From: Setophaga petechia
Taxonomy: Eukaryota > Chordata > Aves > Passeriformes > Parulidae
Direction of reading: 5' to 3'
DNA: 64,000 bases
Assembly: GCA_024362935.1 (NCBI GenBank)
Contig: JANCRA010000065.1
Span: forward strand, 2,480,001 to 2,544,000
In this document: positions 44,470 through 55,439 of the stretch, one piece after another
How the letters are laid out: each line of letters begins with the position of its first letter
Position numbering within the stretch: the stretch's first letter is position 1
Position numbers and translations under genes: made by a program
The notes under the pieces: model-generated
Databases searched by the model: none
What the model was told of the DNA's origin: nothing
The model's input: only the letters and a program-made list of their open reading frames with translations

Positions 44470-45501
44470 CAGCTCGCTGTGCGTGCTGCCCGGCTGCCGG
44501 TTTTCAAAGTCAGCATTCTCGGCGGCATGGGGGGTGTTTTTTCAGGGGTCGCCCCTTGCAGATTGCAATCTCTGCTGCCCTTCGCGAGCTCCAGCGGCGA
44601 GGGAGCAGTGGGTTCCGAAAAGCCTGCCTTTGCTCCCCAGCCCAGAGGGGTTGGGGGTGATGCTTGGAGGCAGATGGAAGCAGCACCTTCTGCATTTGCA
44701 TTGCAGAGGCAGAGGGCACAGCCAGAAGCGACCATCCCTCATTTGCTGTGGGGAACAAACATTCCTATAGCCGAGATGAGCATTCTTGGGACAGCTTCTG
44801 TTCCCCCACTGCTGGCATGGCTTGGTGATTTTGGGGGGAAGAAGTGTTTGGTCACCCGTTCTACCACTGTGACAAGGGACATCCTGCCTCGGGGGCTGGG
44901 CCTGGGCCGCTTGACTTGGCTCCTTGGCCCAGGTCCACTTCCCGGCGTCCTGTTGGTTTTGGGGGTGTTGCTTTCCCCTTCTGGTCCTGGACCACCTTTC
45001 TGTGGGCCAGGTCTGGGGTTCCTGATCCTTCCACATGGGCCAGGGCCCCCCAGGGCCTTTCTCTGGCCACTGCTGCTGCTGCTGCTCTTTCCATTAAAAA
45101 AAAAAAAAATTAAATTAAATATAAAGGGTTGAAACAGCTGGCAGCAGCTCAAAAGGATTGAAGGGCCAAAAATCAGCCTTAGCCCAAGTTAAGGGCTGTG
45201 GCAGGACACTCTAGAAGTTGTTTAAATTGTTTGATATTGTTTGATGACTATTGATGGACTTTTCTGCAAGAAGCTTGTTTCAGACCAAAAAAGGACTTTC
45301 AGATATGTCAAAGAAGAGCATCTTCAGTCCATGAACTTTTCCTGAAACTCAGCTCCTTGGACTTGAATTGTCTTTGCATTGGTTTTTGCATTTTCTTATA
45401 TTGTAAGATTGTTTTAGTGATATGATAGAATTGTATATTCTACAGGTGAAGAAATTCCCTGTGCATTCCACACCAGCATTTTTCTTTTTAATTTAACTAA
45501 A
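44470..45501 (+). other. 3' interior of the gag-only element
   Basis: Remnant coding-like frames continue to ~45,130 on shifting phases, with a knuckle-like remnant near 44,857. An A-rich run at 45,097-45,120 follows. The rest is AT-rich non-coding sequence leading to the polypurine tract. Confidence 0.5.
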
Positions 45502-45516
45502 TCAAGAAAGGTGAGA
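45502..45516 (+). promoter_or_regulatory. Polypurine tract of the gag-only element
   Basis: TCAAGAAAGGTGAGA directly precedes the 3' LTR and resembles the ERV-A tract at 2,195-2,208. Confidence 0.7.
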
Positions 45517-45907
45517 TGTCGCAGACATTCTTTGTGAAAAATCCTTTCTTGGGATTTTCCCTGCTGGAGCTGAGAGGTTTCAGCAGCAAATGTAAACAAT
45601 GGTTATCTGCTACTGTGGAATGCAACAGGTCCACCTGTGATTGGTCCCCTGTAGATGTTTGGGTCTACTGACCACTCACGGCAGGGCTGCTATCCTCTCT
45701 GCCGAGACACAGACCTTTGTTGTTCATTCTTTCTATCTCCTTCTTAGCATAGCCAGCTTCTGAAGAAGCTCCTTTCCTTTCTATCTCTATGTAGTATAGT
45801 TATAATGCTGTGTATATATCATAATATAATAAATGAAGCCTTCTGATAATGGAATCAAGATCCTGTCTCTTCCATCCTCTACAAAACCCCTGTGACCACC
45901 GACAACA
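45517..45907 (+). repeat. 3' LTR of the gag-only element
   Basis: This 391-bp partner of 42,733-43,134 is about 90% identical by eye and lacks the long (TA)n run. It is followed directly by satellite. Confidence 0.9.
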
Positions 45908-48530
45908 GCTCATAGTCTAGGAAAATCACCAGAGGACAGGGCCAGCCCAACCTGTCTGTCCTGGCTACTTTTGTCTGGGAGCAATCCTTGGATATGCAGA
46001 ATTTGGGAGGCCAAATTCTAATTTCGGCCATGGGCCCTGGACAAGAAGCTCTGTTCTTTTCCATAGGAATGAAGGAACAGAGCCCCAGTGTTTCAGGGGC
46101 AGATGAGAGGTGACCACCAGAGGCCAAGGCCAGCCAGAGATGGCAGGTTTTGTTTTGCAAGATGCCCTTGCAAATAGCAATTTCTTTAGGGAGAGTACCA
46201 ATTTTGGCAATGGGCACCTGAAAAGTCAGACAGTTCTTTTCCATAGCAAGGAAAGCACAGAGCCCCTGTGCTCCAGGAGCTGATGAGAGGCAGCCCTTGA
46301 CATTCCAACATCAGCCAGAGCTGTCAAGTGGCCCCTGGGAGGCCATGCCAGCCAGAGCTGTTCCATGTTCCCTGGGTTCCATGGGGCCCCACAGTGTCCC
46401 AATGGTCCCTTCCTTCCAAGACAACCTCAGGTGTCCCAATGCCCCCTTGGTGACACGAGGCCCTGAAAGTTGGAATGGTCTCCAAGGTTCCATGAAGCCC
46501 CTCGGTGTCACCATGGCCCCTTGGTTCCATGGGCTCCAGTGGTGCGACAATGATCCCCTTGGTTCCATGGGCTCCAGTGGTGCCACAATGATCCCCTTGG
46601 TTCCATGGGCTCCAGTGGTGCCACAATGATCCCCTTGGTTCCATGAGGTCCCCACAATGTCCCAGGGATCTCCATGGGAAGGAAAGAACCCAGACCCAGT
46701 GCTGCAGGGGCAGCCACCTGAGGCCAAGGTCAGCCAGCCTTGACGGTACTGGCAGATTTGGCCTGGGAGCAACCCTTGGATATACAGAATTTCAGAGGTG
46801 GAATCCCAATTTCAGACATGGACACTGGAGGAGAAAGACGGTTCTTTTCCATAGGAAGGAAAGCACAAAACACCAGTGGTGCTTCAGGGGCAGATGAAAG
46901 GTGGCCATCAGAGGCCCAGGCCAGCCAGACCTCTCTGTCCTGGCAGCTTTTGTTTGAAAGCAACTCTTGGATATTAGGAATTTGGGAAGTGGAACTCCAA
47001 TTTCAGCCGTTTCTGCATAGATAAGAAGGACAGTTTTTTTCCATAGCAAAGAAAGCACCCAGCCCCAGTGTTTGGACAGCAGGGGACAGGCAGCCTCAGG
47101 GAGGCCAAGGGCAGCCAGACCTGTCTGTCCTGGCAGCTTTCACCTGGGAGCAATCCTTGGATGTACAGAGTTTTGAGCATGGAATCCCAGTTTTTGCCAT
47201 GGTCAAGATGGGTTTTTTTCCCAAAGGAAAGTAAAGCACAAAGTCCAAGAGTTTTGGAAGCAGATGAGAGGTGGCCACCCTCAGGCCAAGCCAGCCAGAC
47301 CTGTCTGTCCTGGCACCTTTTGTCTAGGGGCTATCCTTGGACATGGGGCATTTTGGAGGTGGAATCTCAGTTTTGGCTCTGGGTGCCTGGACAGGAAGAA
47401 GAGTTCTTTTTATTAGGAAGGAAAGCACAGAGCTCCAGTGTTTCAGAGGCAGATGAGGGCCGGCCCTCAGGAAGCCAAGGCCAGCCAGACGTCTCAGTCC
47501 TGGAAGCTTCTGTCTGGCAGCTATCCTTGGATACAGGGAATTCCAGAGGCAGTTGCCCAGTTTTGGCCATGAGTTCCTGATTGAGATGGATGGTTTTTTC
47601 CCATAAGAAAGAAAAGCACATGGTCCCAAGGTTTCAAAGGCAGATGAGAGGTGGCCCCAGGTAGCCAAGGCAGCCAGATCTGTCTCTCCTGGCAGATTTC
47701 ATCGGGGTACAAGCTTTGCATGTAAAGGAATTTTGAGAAGGAATCCCATTTTTGGCCATAGGGGCCTGGAGGAGGATCAGGACAGTTCTCTCCCATAGGA
47801 AGGAGAGCTCAGAGCCCCAGGGCTTCAGGGGCAGATGAGGAGCAGCCCTCGACGTGCCAAGGTCAGCCAGACCTGCCCAGCAGCCCCCGGGAGGCCAAAC
47901 CAGCCACACCTGCTCCCTGTCCCCTTGGTTCCATGGGGCCCCACAGTGTCCCAAGGGTCCCCGTGATTCCAGGAGTCCCTGCAGTGTCACACTGTTCTCC
48001 TTTCTTCTGCAGTGTCACCACGGCCCCTTGGCTTCCCTGAGCCCTTGCAATGTCCCCATGGCCCCTCGGCTCTCTGTGGCCCTGCTGTGTCACAATGGCT
48101 CCTTGGCTCCATGGGCCCCACAGTGTCCCAAGGGTCCCCGTGATTCCAGGAGTCCCTGCAGTGTCACACTGTTCTCCTTTCTTCTGCAGTGTCACCACGG
48201 CCCCTTGGCTTCCCTGAGCCCTTGCAATGTCCCCATGGCCCCTCGGCTCTCTGTGGCCCTGCTGTGTCACAATGGCTCCTTGGCTCCATGGGCCCCACAG
48301 CTTCATCCTTGGCCCTTGGTTCCACAGGGGGCCTGAGTTTCATGATGGTCCCCCTGATTCCATGAGGCACCAGAGTGTCACAATGGTCTCTTTGCTCCCA
48401 TGAGGTTCCATAGTGCCACCACGGTGTCCTTGCATCTGCATTGTCACAATGGCCCCTTGGTTCCATGAGTTTCTGGACTGTCAGCAATGGTTTCTTTGTT
48501 CCAGAGGGGCCGTGATGTGTCACAAGGGCT
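45908..48530 (+). repeat. Compound satellite, forward orientation
   Basis: Units of 178-193 bp begin with CAGCCAGACCTGTCTGTCCTG-like sequence at 45,943, 46,131, 46,312, 46,731, 46,922, 47,112, 47,290, 47,482, 47,671 and 47,864 (mean ~189 bp). They alternate with a ~36-bp minisatellite (46,330-46,690 and 47,890-48,530; unit type CCTTGGTTCCATGGGC). Long frames through the array are by-products of periods divisible by three. Confidence 0.85.
47941..48300 (+). repeat. 177-bp tandem duplication inside the satellite
   Basis: 47,941-48,117 and 48,118-48,294 are near-identical head-to-tail copies. A third copy begins and diverges at ~48,300. The period of 177 is 59 codons, so a frame with a repeated 59-residue block appears, without evidence of translation. 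Confidence 0.9.
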
Positions 48531-48896
48531 TCATGGCTGGGGTTTGTGTCTCACCCACACTGGAACCCCAGCATTTCACAGCCATGTGCATTTCTTTCTA
48601 TAGAGCTTCTGTCTTCCTGTCTCTCTTTCTTCTCCTTCTAGTGTTCTTGATATGGAACACTTTTGATACCTCAACAACTGAACTGATTAAACGTTTCCAT
48701 GTGCAACGGGCTGAGTTAATGAACTTACTGTTATGGTGTTTTATGTTGAATTGGATGTTTTATTAAATCTTTGTCCAAAGTTTCTTGATTTTCTGTACTT
48801 TGCCAGTAAAATTTTGTGTCATTTGACCTCTGGGAGAACATATGGTTGGTGTTTCTCCTATGCACCAAACTCCAGTAAAGGAACCCTTGGTTACTG
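48531..48896. other. AT-rich stretch, no gene seen
   Basis: Non-coding, between satellite and solo LTR. No domain or splice-supported exon. Confidence 0.4.
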
Positions 48897-49412
48897 TGAG
48901 AAATGACTGCTGACTTTCAAAATTTTAAAAGGTTTATTCAACCTTAACAAAAATGACAACAAAAGGACTAAATAAGGAAGAACAGGCCTGGGAGCTCCCC
49001 TCATGGCTGCCTACCACGTGCCTGGCTCATCCTCAAGATGGACGCTTCGCCTTTACACCCCAGGGATTGTATTGGCCAACCCTGGCCCCTCCCACAGTCT
49101 GTCAGTCAACTCTTCTCTGCTGTTTATTGGTGGAGTCTGCTTTCCTGCAGCTTGATTGGAGGGTCAGGTGCTGTCATGCCACGCCCCCTCCCCAAGGAAC
49201 AAGTTTTTGTCCTCGCCTTCTTTCCACCTGTCCTGGATGTCTCGGGCTGTCTGATGTAACAATAGGGAGAAAGGGACTGTGGGGAGAGCAGAGGACATCT
49301 AAACAACAGACTGCAATAACATAATCACACATCAATAAAGCTTCTCTTAATATTCACACAGTATTCATCCCTTAATTGTGAGAGCCAATCATCTCATTAG
49401 CCATCTATAACA
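48897..49412 (-). repeat. Solo LTR, minus strand, same family as 19,476-19,900
   Basis: It shares with the first copy the minus-strand AATAAA region, the CTGTCAGTCAACTCT and GATTGGAGGGTCAGG-like blocks and the AGAGCCAA end. It is about 90 bp longer. The flanks do not show a clear target-site duplication. Confidence 0.6.
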
Positions 49413-49740
49413 CAAAGGGACCTAAAACCACCGTTAAAAGGCTTGGTTCAACCTAAAATTACGTAAAGGCCTGAAATCAGCCAAAGGCATCTAAAATCCA
49501 CCCTAAACCTGCCCAGTTTATCCTAAAATCACCCAAACAGGCACCCAAACTCCACCCAAATGAGCTTATATGATCCAAATGAAATCAAAAATCCACCCTA
49601 AACCCCACCAGATTTGGCCTAAAATCAGCGAGAGGGGCCTAAAATCCACCCTAAAAGGCTTGAAATCACTGCAAGGAACCTGAACCCCACCCTAAACCTG
49701 CCCAGTTTGATCTAAAATCACCCAAATGGACCTAAATTCT
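49413..49740. repeat. Degenerate CCTAAAATC-type minisatellite
   Basis: Units of ~35 bp of the type CCACCCTAAACCTGCCCAGT plus TAAAATCACCCAAA. The same family occurs at 52,930-53,220, just outside the second inverted repeat. Confidence 0.55.
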
Positions 49741-50450
49741 CCGGGATTGAGACCAAACCCAGCAGCAGAACCAGCACCAGCAGCAAGACTGAGACCGACA
49801 CTGGAACTGGGATTGGCAGCGCTACAGGACCGGCACTGGGACTAGGACCGAGACCCAGACCAGAACCAGCACCAGACCTGGCACTGGGACCAAGCCTGGG
49901 ACCAAGCCTGACATTGTGACCGGCACCAGGAGCGCTTTGGAACTGGGACTGGCACCGGCAGCACTCCAGGACTGGGATCAGGACCGAGACTGGAACCCGG
50001 CACCCGCAGCCGGACTGCTCTGGGACCAGGACCAGGACCGAGACCGGGAGCCCTCCAGGACTGAGACCGAGAGCATCACCAGAACCAGCACCGAGACTGG
50101 CAGCGCTCTGGGACCGGGACCAAGACTGAGATTGGCACTGGGAGCACTCCGGGACCAAGACCAGAACCAGTAGCAGCACTGGGTCCAGAACTGCTCTGAG
50201 ACTGAGACTGAGACCAGCACTGAAACCAGCACCAGCACTGGCACCGAGAATGGCACCGCTCCAGGACCGAGATTGGGACTGGGACCGGCACCACGCTGGG
50301 ATTGAGATCAAGACTAGGACTGGAATCAGCGCCAGGAGTGCTCCAGGACTGAGACAGAGACCAAGGGTAGCACTGGGACTGGGATCAGCGCCAGGATCAC
50401 TCTGGGACCAGCACCAGGATCAGAAATGGCACTGGAAATAGGATTGGCAC
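49741..50450. repeat. Hexamer-based minisatellite
   Basis: About 700 bp built from GGGACC/GGCACC/GAGACT-type hexamers in variable order. The frames encode Asp/Arg/Trp or Ser/Gln-rich strings that are repeat by-products. Confidence 0.75.
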
Positions 50451-50740
50451 TGGGATCCCTCCTGGACCTCTGGATTTGTTCCAGGGATCTTTGGCTGCTC
50501 CCCCGGGCAGGATGGGGAGGGACCCCTGGGCAGGGTGGGACCCCCTCGGTTCACATTGATCCACTGCAGCCATCCTGGTCCATATGGTCCAGTTTGGATG
50601 ATCCCAGTCTCTGCTCCTAATCCATATGGTCGCAGCCTGAGAAACGCTAGTCCATGTGATCCCAGTCTGTACAATCCCAACCCACACAATCCCAGTCCAC
50701 ATGATCCCAGTCTGCATGGTCCTGCACAGCACACACTCCA

Positions 50741-51510
50741 AGGCTCTGGAATTCCAGTTCCCAGCCAGGAAAAGATGTTCCTGCCCTTGAAGGCAAAGCT
50801 CTTAAGAAGGGGCCAAAAGCCAAGTGGAGCAAGATCCTACAGTGACATTTCACTGCCAGCCTTCAGAACTTCACCCAGGGCTGCTGTAGCTCCTGCACGG
50901 GGAATTAAATCAGGGCAGGGTCTTTGGTGGCAGCTGCCCTGGCTCAAGGGAGACACTGAGAGAGAAACAGAGCAGGGAAAGAGAGGCAGGAGAGAAAGGA
51001 GGACACAAACACAATCAGCTGAGAAGGTGGCACTCTGCAAACAGAACTGCAACAGACTGGAAATGAATGGGACAGAAATCAGTAACTCTGAAAGTTTTAG
51101 TTGCTATCAAATACATCCCACCTAGCCAGCCCCCACAATCTCCATCCCACCGCTGGAAATTGGGATCCTACTTCTCCCAATCTCCTTCCAACCCCATCTC
51201 ACCCTGCTGGCTGTGAAATCAAGTGAGTTTGGCATGGGATTGAGTTTTTTTAAGGTGGGAACAAGGCAAATTCTTAAGGGGCCAAGACAGAAGCAGAGCA
51301 AGATCTTACAAAGACATTTCACTGCCAGCCTCCAGAACTTCATCCAGGGCTGTCTGAGCACCTGGATGGGGAAGGGGAAAAAAATTCAAGGGAGGGTCTT
51401 TGGCTGGGAGCTGCCACAGGTAAAGAGAGACCCTGGAAGGGAAAAGGAGCAGACAAAGGAAGGCAGGAGAGAAAGCAGGACACAAATGGCAACCAGCTGA
51501 GAAAGTGGCA
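50741..51510. repeat. Duplicated modules, copies 2 and 3
   Basis: 50,741-51,040 is the close copy of 34,408-34,690. 51,260-51,510 is a more diverged third copy in the same direction. The spacer 51,120-51,240 resembles 30,600-30,700. Confidence 0.65.
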
Positions 51511-52130
51511 CTCTGAAAACCAAACCTGAGCTTAGGGAATAGGAATGGGGCAGAAAGGAAGAATTCTGAAACTTTATTTACTCTGCTTCTCTGAGCAACC
51601 TGTGAAGCCAGGACTTCAGCACCCTCACAGGGAAGAAGCATTTTCTAGATCAAACCTGAATTTGATCCCTTTTACTCTGAGCCCAGTAAATCACAAGGAA
51701 CTCATTTCTGGTCGTTTTCATCAAGGGCCCAAGCTCTTTGTTCCAGCACATCCAGCAAGCACCAGGCAGGACAGCACAGGAACCCAACTCACAGCTGAGG
51801 GACTCAGAACATCTAAACACCAGCAGGGCACATTGCTCATTTTTGCTCCAACAGACAGCACTGAAAAGGATCGGTAATGACAGCCTCCTCATCACCCCAA
51901 TCCCTTCTCCCTTTTAAACTTTCTCTGAAATAACCAAAACAGCTCTTAAAATTCCTTTCTCTTTGCCAATCCCAGATCTTTTGAGAGTAGACTCAGGAAG
52001 AGAGCACAACATTAATCTGTTGTTACTCAGACATGGCTTGTTGTCCATCTTTCCCTACTCAATGACAGTAGTAGTGTGAAATACAAAGCTGTGTTTTGGG
52101 TCAGGTACACACAGGCAATGTGGGTATTTG
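51511..52130. other. No gene recognised
   Basis: Unique, moderately AT-rich sequence with short frames only. Confidence 0.4.
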
Positions 52131-52134
52131 TGAT

Positions 52135-52922
52135 TGTGATATGTGTGGAGACTGACCATGTTATAAAGACGACAGTTATAAAGATGAATTCTAATAACTG
52201 TGAAAAGTAAAGCGTGGAAGAAGGGCTTTGAACCTATCTTTTGTTTGCAATTAACCTTGGTTGATTTAGGAGCATTGGAATTAAAGCATTAAGGATGTTG
52301 CTCTTTGCTCGTAGTTAACCCTTAAAGAGTTCTGCAATAATAACCTTTTGAAGTATAATTTTAGAATATTGCTGGTATCCTTGAAACTATAGCTTTGGAA
52401 TATATATAAAGGAAATATGCTTATCTCATGCCTTAATAAAGCAGAGAAAACAGCTTGAGAAAGGAAGATGAACATCACCTCAAGGATTTATGGTTTCGAC
52501 CAAGGGAAGCTGGATATCACTGTTAGGAGATTTATAGTCCTTGTAATTAAAAGGTGGAGCCACATCTGGGGAGCTGGACTGCACCAGATGGGATTTGTCT
52601 TTCTTCTTTTGGAAACTGGACCAGCACCATCTGGGGATACTCCTTTTGGGATACATCCTGAGAAAAACTAAATCACAAGAGTGTATAGAACTGTGACGTA
52701 AAAATTTGGAATAGAAACTGCTGATGAGTAAAAATTGGAATAGAAACTGCTGAGAAAGCTGATGAGTACCCCTATAAATACCTGTAACCCTCAACTATCG
52801 GTGTGCAGTTGGAGGGAAAACTTCCCCCGCTGTACCCAGAGCTGTATTGCTCAAACTTCACCGTATTAATTAATAAATTGATTGCTGCTTGAATATTGGC
52901 CTAGTCAAGCTTCTTATTCATA
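52135..52922 (+). repeat. Candidate solo LTR, plus strand
   Basis: A TATA box (CTATAAATA near 52,771) and AATAAA (near 52,871) are in U3-R order, and the end reads CATAACA at 52,916-52,922. A short internal tandem duplication (GGAATAGAAACTGCTGA) lies at 52,707-52,770. The start is uncertain and no partner LTR is present. Confidence 0.55.
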
Positions 52923-52929
52923 ACAAAAC

Positions 52930-53220
52930 CAACACAAGAGAACCTAAAATCATCCTAAATCACTTGGCTTGACCTCAAATTACGCAAAGAAGCAACAAAT
53001 CTACACAAATGGGCCCAAAACCACCAAAAAAAGGGACCCTAAATCACTCACACAAAATTAAATTCACCCACATGGGCCCCAAATCATCCAAAGGGATCTA
53101 AAATCCCCCCTCCAACCCACCAGATTGGGCCTCAAATCAGCCAAAGGGGCCTAAAATCCCACCAGACAGGCTGGGAATGCCTGCCAGGGATCGGAGCCCA
53201 CCCTAACCCTGCCCAGGCCG
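52930..53220. repeat. Degenerate CCTAAAATC-type minisatellite
   Basis: Same family as 49,413-49,740. Confidence 0.5.
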
Positions 53221-53289
53221 GCCCCAAATGCCCCCGAGGGGCCGAGGCTGAGGCCCAGCCCGGGATGGGCTCCGGGCTCGCTCCGGGCG

Positions 53290-54390
53290 CTCCGCGTTCA
53301 CTCTGGGGAGTTTTGGCCGCAGTCCTTTTTGGGTGTTGCCAGGATTTTTTTGGGTCTTCTGGGGGATATTGTGGGGTTTCTTGTGGTTTTGGGGACATCT
53401 TTGGGGGATTTGTGGGGCTTAATTTGGATTATGGGGGGTGTTGTTAGGATGTCAAGAGATTTTGTGGGCTTTTATTGGGATTCTAGAGTGTTTTAGAATT
53501 TGTGATATTAAAGTGGGATGTAATGAGTTTTATTTGGATATTCAGGGGTTTTAAGGAGATCTTGGTGCCTCTCAGCCCTTCCCCAAACCCGGGGACAACC
53601 CCAAAGCCCCCCCAGACCACACAAGGCCCCCCAAAATTCCACAAAATATACCCCAAAGCCCCTAAAAATCAGAATAAAGTGGTCCAAAATACCAGAGAAT
53701 CCCACAAAATCCCAGTGGAACTCACCAAAGTTAAAACAAACTCCCAAAAATTTCAATTAACCCCCCCCCAAAAATGAAACCCTATCTAAACCTCAATAAA
53801 ATCCCCCAAAATCCCAAATGCCCAAATCTATAAAACCCCCCATAATCCTGTAATCCCTCAAAACTCAATAATTCTCTCCAAAAACCCAATAATTCCCCCT
53901 AAACTCCCAGCAAAATCCCCCAAAACCCAAAAAAGCCCTGCCAAATTTCCCAAAGCCCTCCCAAAAATTGCCTCAAAAATGCCCCAAAATGCCAAAAAAT
54001 CCCCACAAAATCTCAACTGCCCCCCAAGCCCCTCTGAAGATCTTGAACTGTCCCAAAATTCCCCAAATCCTAAAAACAGACCCCCAAAATCCTCCCCTAA
54101 CCCCCCCAGACTCAGTGGGGCCGTCCTGGATCAGGGGCACCGGCCGGTGGAACAGGAGCCACTTCAGGGGGCCCTCGGAGCTGTTTGGGGAGGGGGCACC
54201 ATGGGAGACCCCCAAAAACCGGGGGGGAGGGGGAACCCCTGCTGTGCCCCCTCCCCCTGAAACCCCCAGACCTCGGTTCAGGGTGGGCCTGGGACCCCCC
54301 GGGACCCCCAAATCTCCCCCGGGACCCCTCCAGGACCCCCAAACCCCCCAGAGCTCCCCAAGGATACCCCAGGACTCCCCTGAGACTCCC
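53290..54390. repeat. Left arm of the 53-56 kb inverted repeat
   Basis: The reverse complement matches 55,440-56,360. Identity is highest at 54,100-54,390 (over 90%) and falls outward, with many small indels in C-rich tracts. Composition is C-rich with CCCAAAATCC-type low complexity. Confidence 0.8.
54110..54200 (-). CDS. Candidate mirrored exon, left copy
   Basis: On the minus strand an acceptor-like CCCCTCCCCAAACAG (its AG just before ~54,181) precedes an open segment encoding SEGPLKWLLFHRPVPLIQDG. The same acceptor and nearly the same segment occur on the plus strand in the right arm. No donor of consensus type follows. The protein is not recognised. It may be an exon of a gene transcribed leftward from the CCAAT-rich core. 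Confidence 0.3.
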
Positions 54391-54719
54391 CAGACCCTTC
54401 TCAAGACCCCTCCCCAAGGCTCCCCTTGTTCCTTCTCAAGGCCTCACCCAGGAGCCCTCCAGGGCCCCGCAGACCCCTCCCCAAACCCCCCATGACGATC
54501 TCAACACCCCCCAGACCCTCCCAAGACCTTCCTACAACCCCTCCCCAAAACCCCCCAGACCCTCCCACGATCCCCCCCCCCCCCCCCCCCGAGACCCCTC
54601 TTAGGACCCATCCGCACCCCCAGACCCCCCCAAACCCCCGGACCCCTCCCCAAAGCCCCCCCAGACCCCCCCCGGACCCTCCCCCGCGCCCCCCGATCCC
54701 CTCTCAGGCCCTCCCGCTC

Positions 54720-54980
54720 CTGTCCCGAGCCCGGGGGTTCCCGGCGGCAGCGGGGAGGGGGCGCCACTTCCAGCTCGCCTCTGATTGGCTGGGGCGGTGC
54801 AGGGGAGGCGGGCGTTGCTGAGGGGAGCTGCGCGGTGATTGGATAATTTGGGAAAGTGTGGCGCGATGATTGGTTGGTTCGTCGAGGCAAGCCTCTATTG
54901 GCTGGGGGAGCTCGTGCGCGTGGCAGAGGCGGGAGCTTGTGAGGGGAGAGCGGTTGTGGAGGACCTGAGGTGAGGCGGGA
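54720..54980. promoter_or_regulatory. CpG-rich core with four inverted CCAAT boxes
   Basis: ATTGG occurs at 54,784, 54,838, 54,869 and 54,897 in a CpG-rich stretch with no TATA box, a typical housekeeping or bidirectional promoter layout (NF-Y type). Immediately to the right a GACCTGAG|GTGAGG donor-like sequence (near 54,970) suggests a first exon in the plus direction. The core lies near the symmetry centre of the flanking inverted repeat. Confidence 0.6.
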
Positions 54981-55439
54981 TAAACTGGGGGGGGGGGGAG
55001 GGGTGGGGCGGGTTGGGGCCGGTCTGAGGGGAAACTGGGGATTTTTGGGGGCATTAACAGGAAATAGGAGTTTGTGCGGTGGGTTTGGGGGGAATGAGGG
55101 GCTGTGAGGGGGTCTTGGTGGGTGTGAGAGGGCTTTAGGAAGCTTTGGGGGGAGCTTGAGAGGGTCTGGAGCATTCTCAGGTGGGTTTAGGGGGATCTGA
55201 GGGGAATTGGGACGGTCTGAGGAGATTTTGGGGGATTGCAATAGAAACTGTGTGGTTGGGAGTGGGTCGAGAAGGTTCTGGGGTGAGTCTGTGAAATTTG
55301 GTGGAGTCTGAGGGGATTTCAAAGGGTTTGGGGGGGATTGAGGGGTCTAAGGTGGATTTGGAGCAGTCTGATGGATTTGGGGGGGTCTCATGTGGGTCTG
55401 GGGTGAATTTTGGGGGGAAATGGGGGAGTCTGAGTGTCC

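Larger units (their letters stand above)
42733..45907 (+). mobile_element. Gag-only, non-autonomous LTR retroelement
   Basis: Two direct LTRs (42,733-43,134 and 45,517-45,907, TGTCGCAGAC...GACAACA) enclose a 2.4-kb interior with a primer site, one gag-like frame, a degenerate knuckle-like region and a polypurine tract. No pro, pol or env is present. The six-base flanks (CAAGCC and GCTCAT) do not match, so no target-site duplication is evident. It would depend on another element's enzymes. Its PBS and polypurine tract resemble those of ERV-A, which suggests, but does not prove, a class II helper. Confidence 0.85.

Noticed and set aside
47854..48336. 160-codon frame with a repeated 59-residue block
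   Set aside because: By-product of a 177-bp tandem duplication in satellite. No start context or conservation signal.
49718..50311. Ser/Gln-rich 197-codon frame on the minus strand
   Set aside because: Hexamer minisatellite read as codons.
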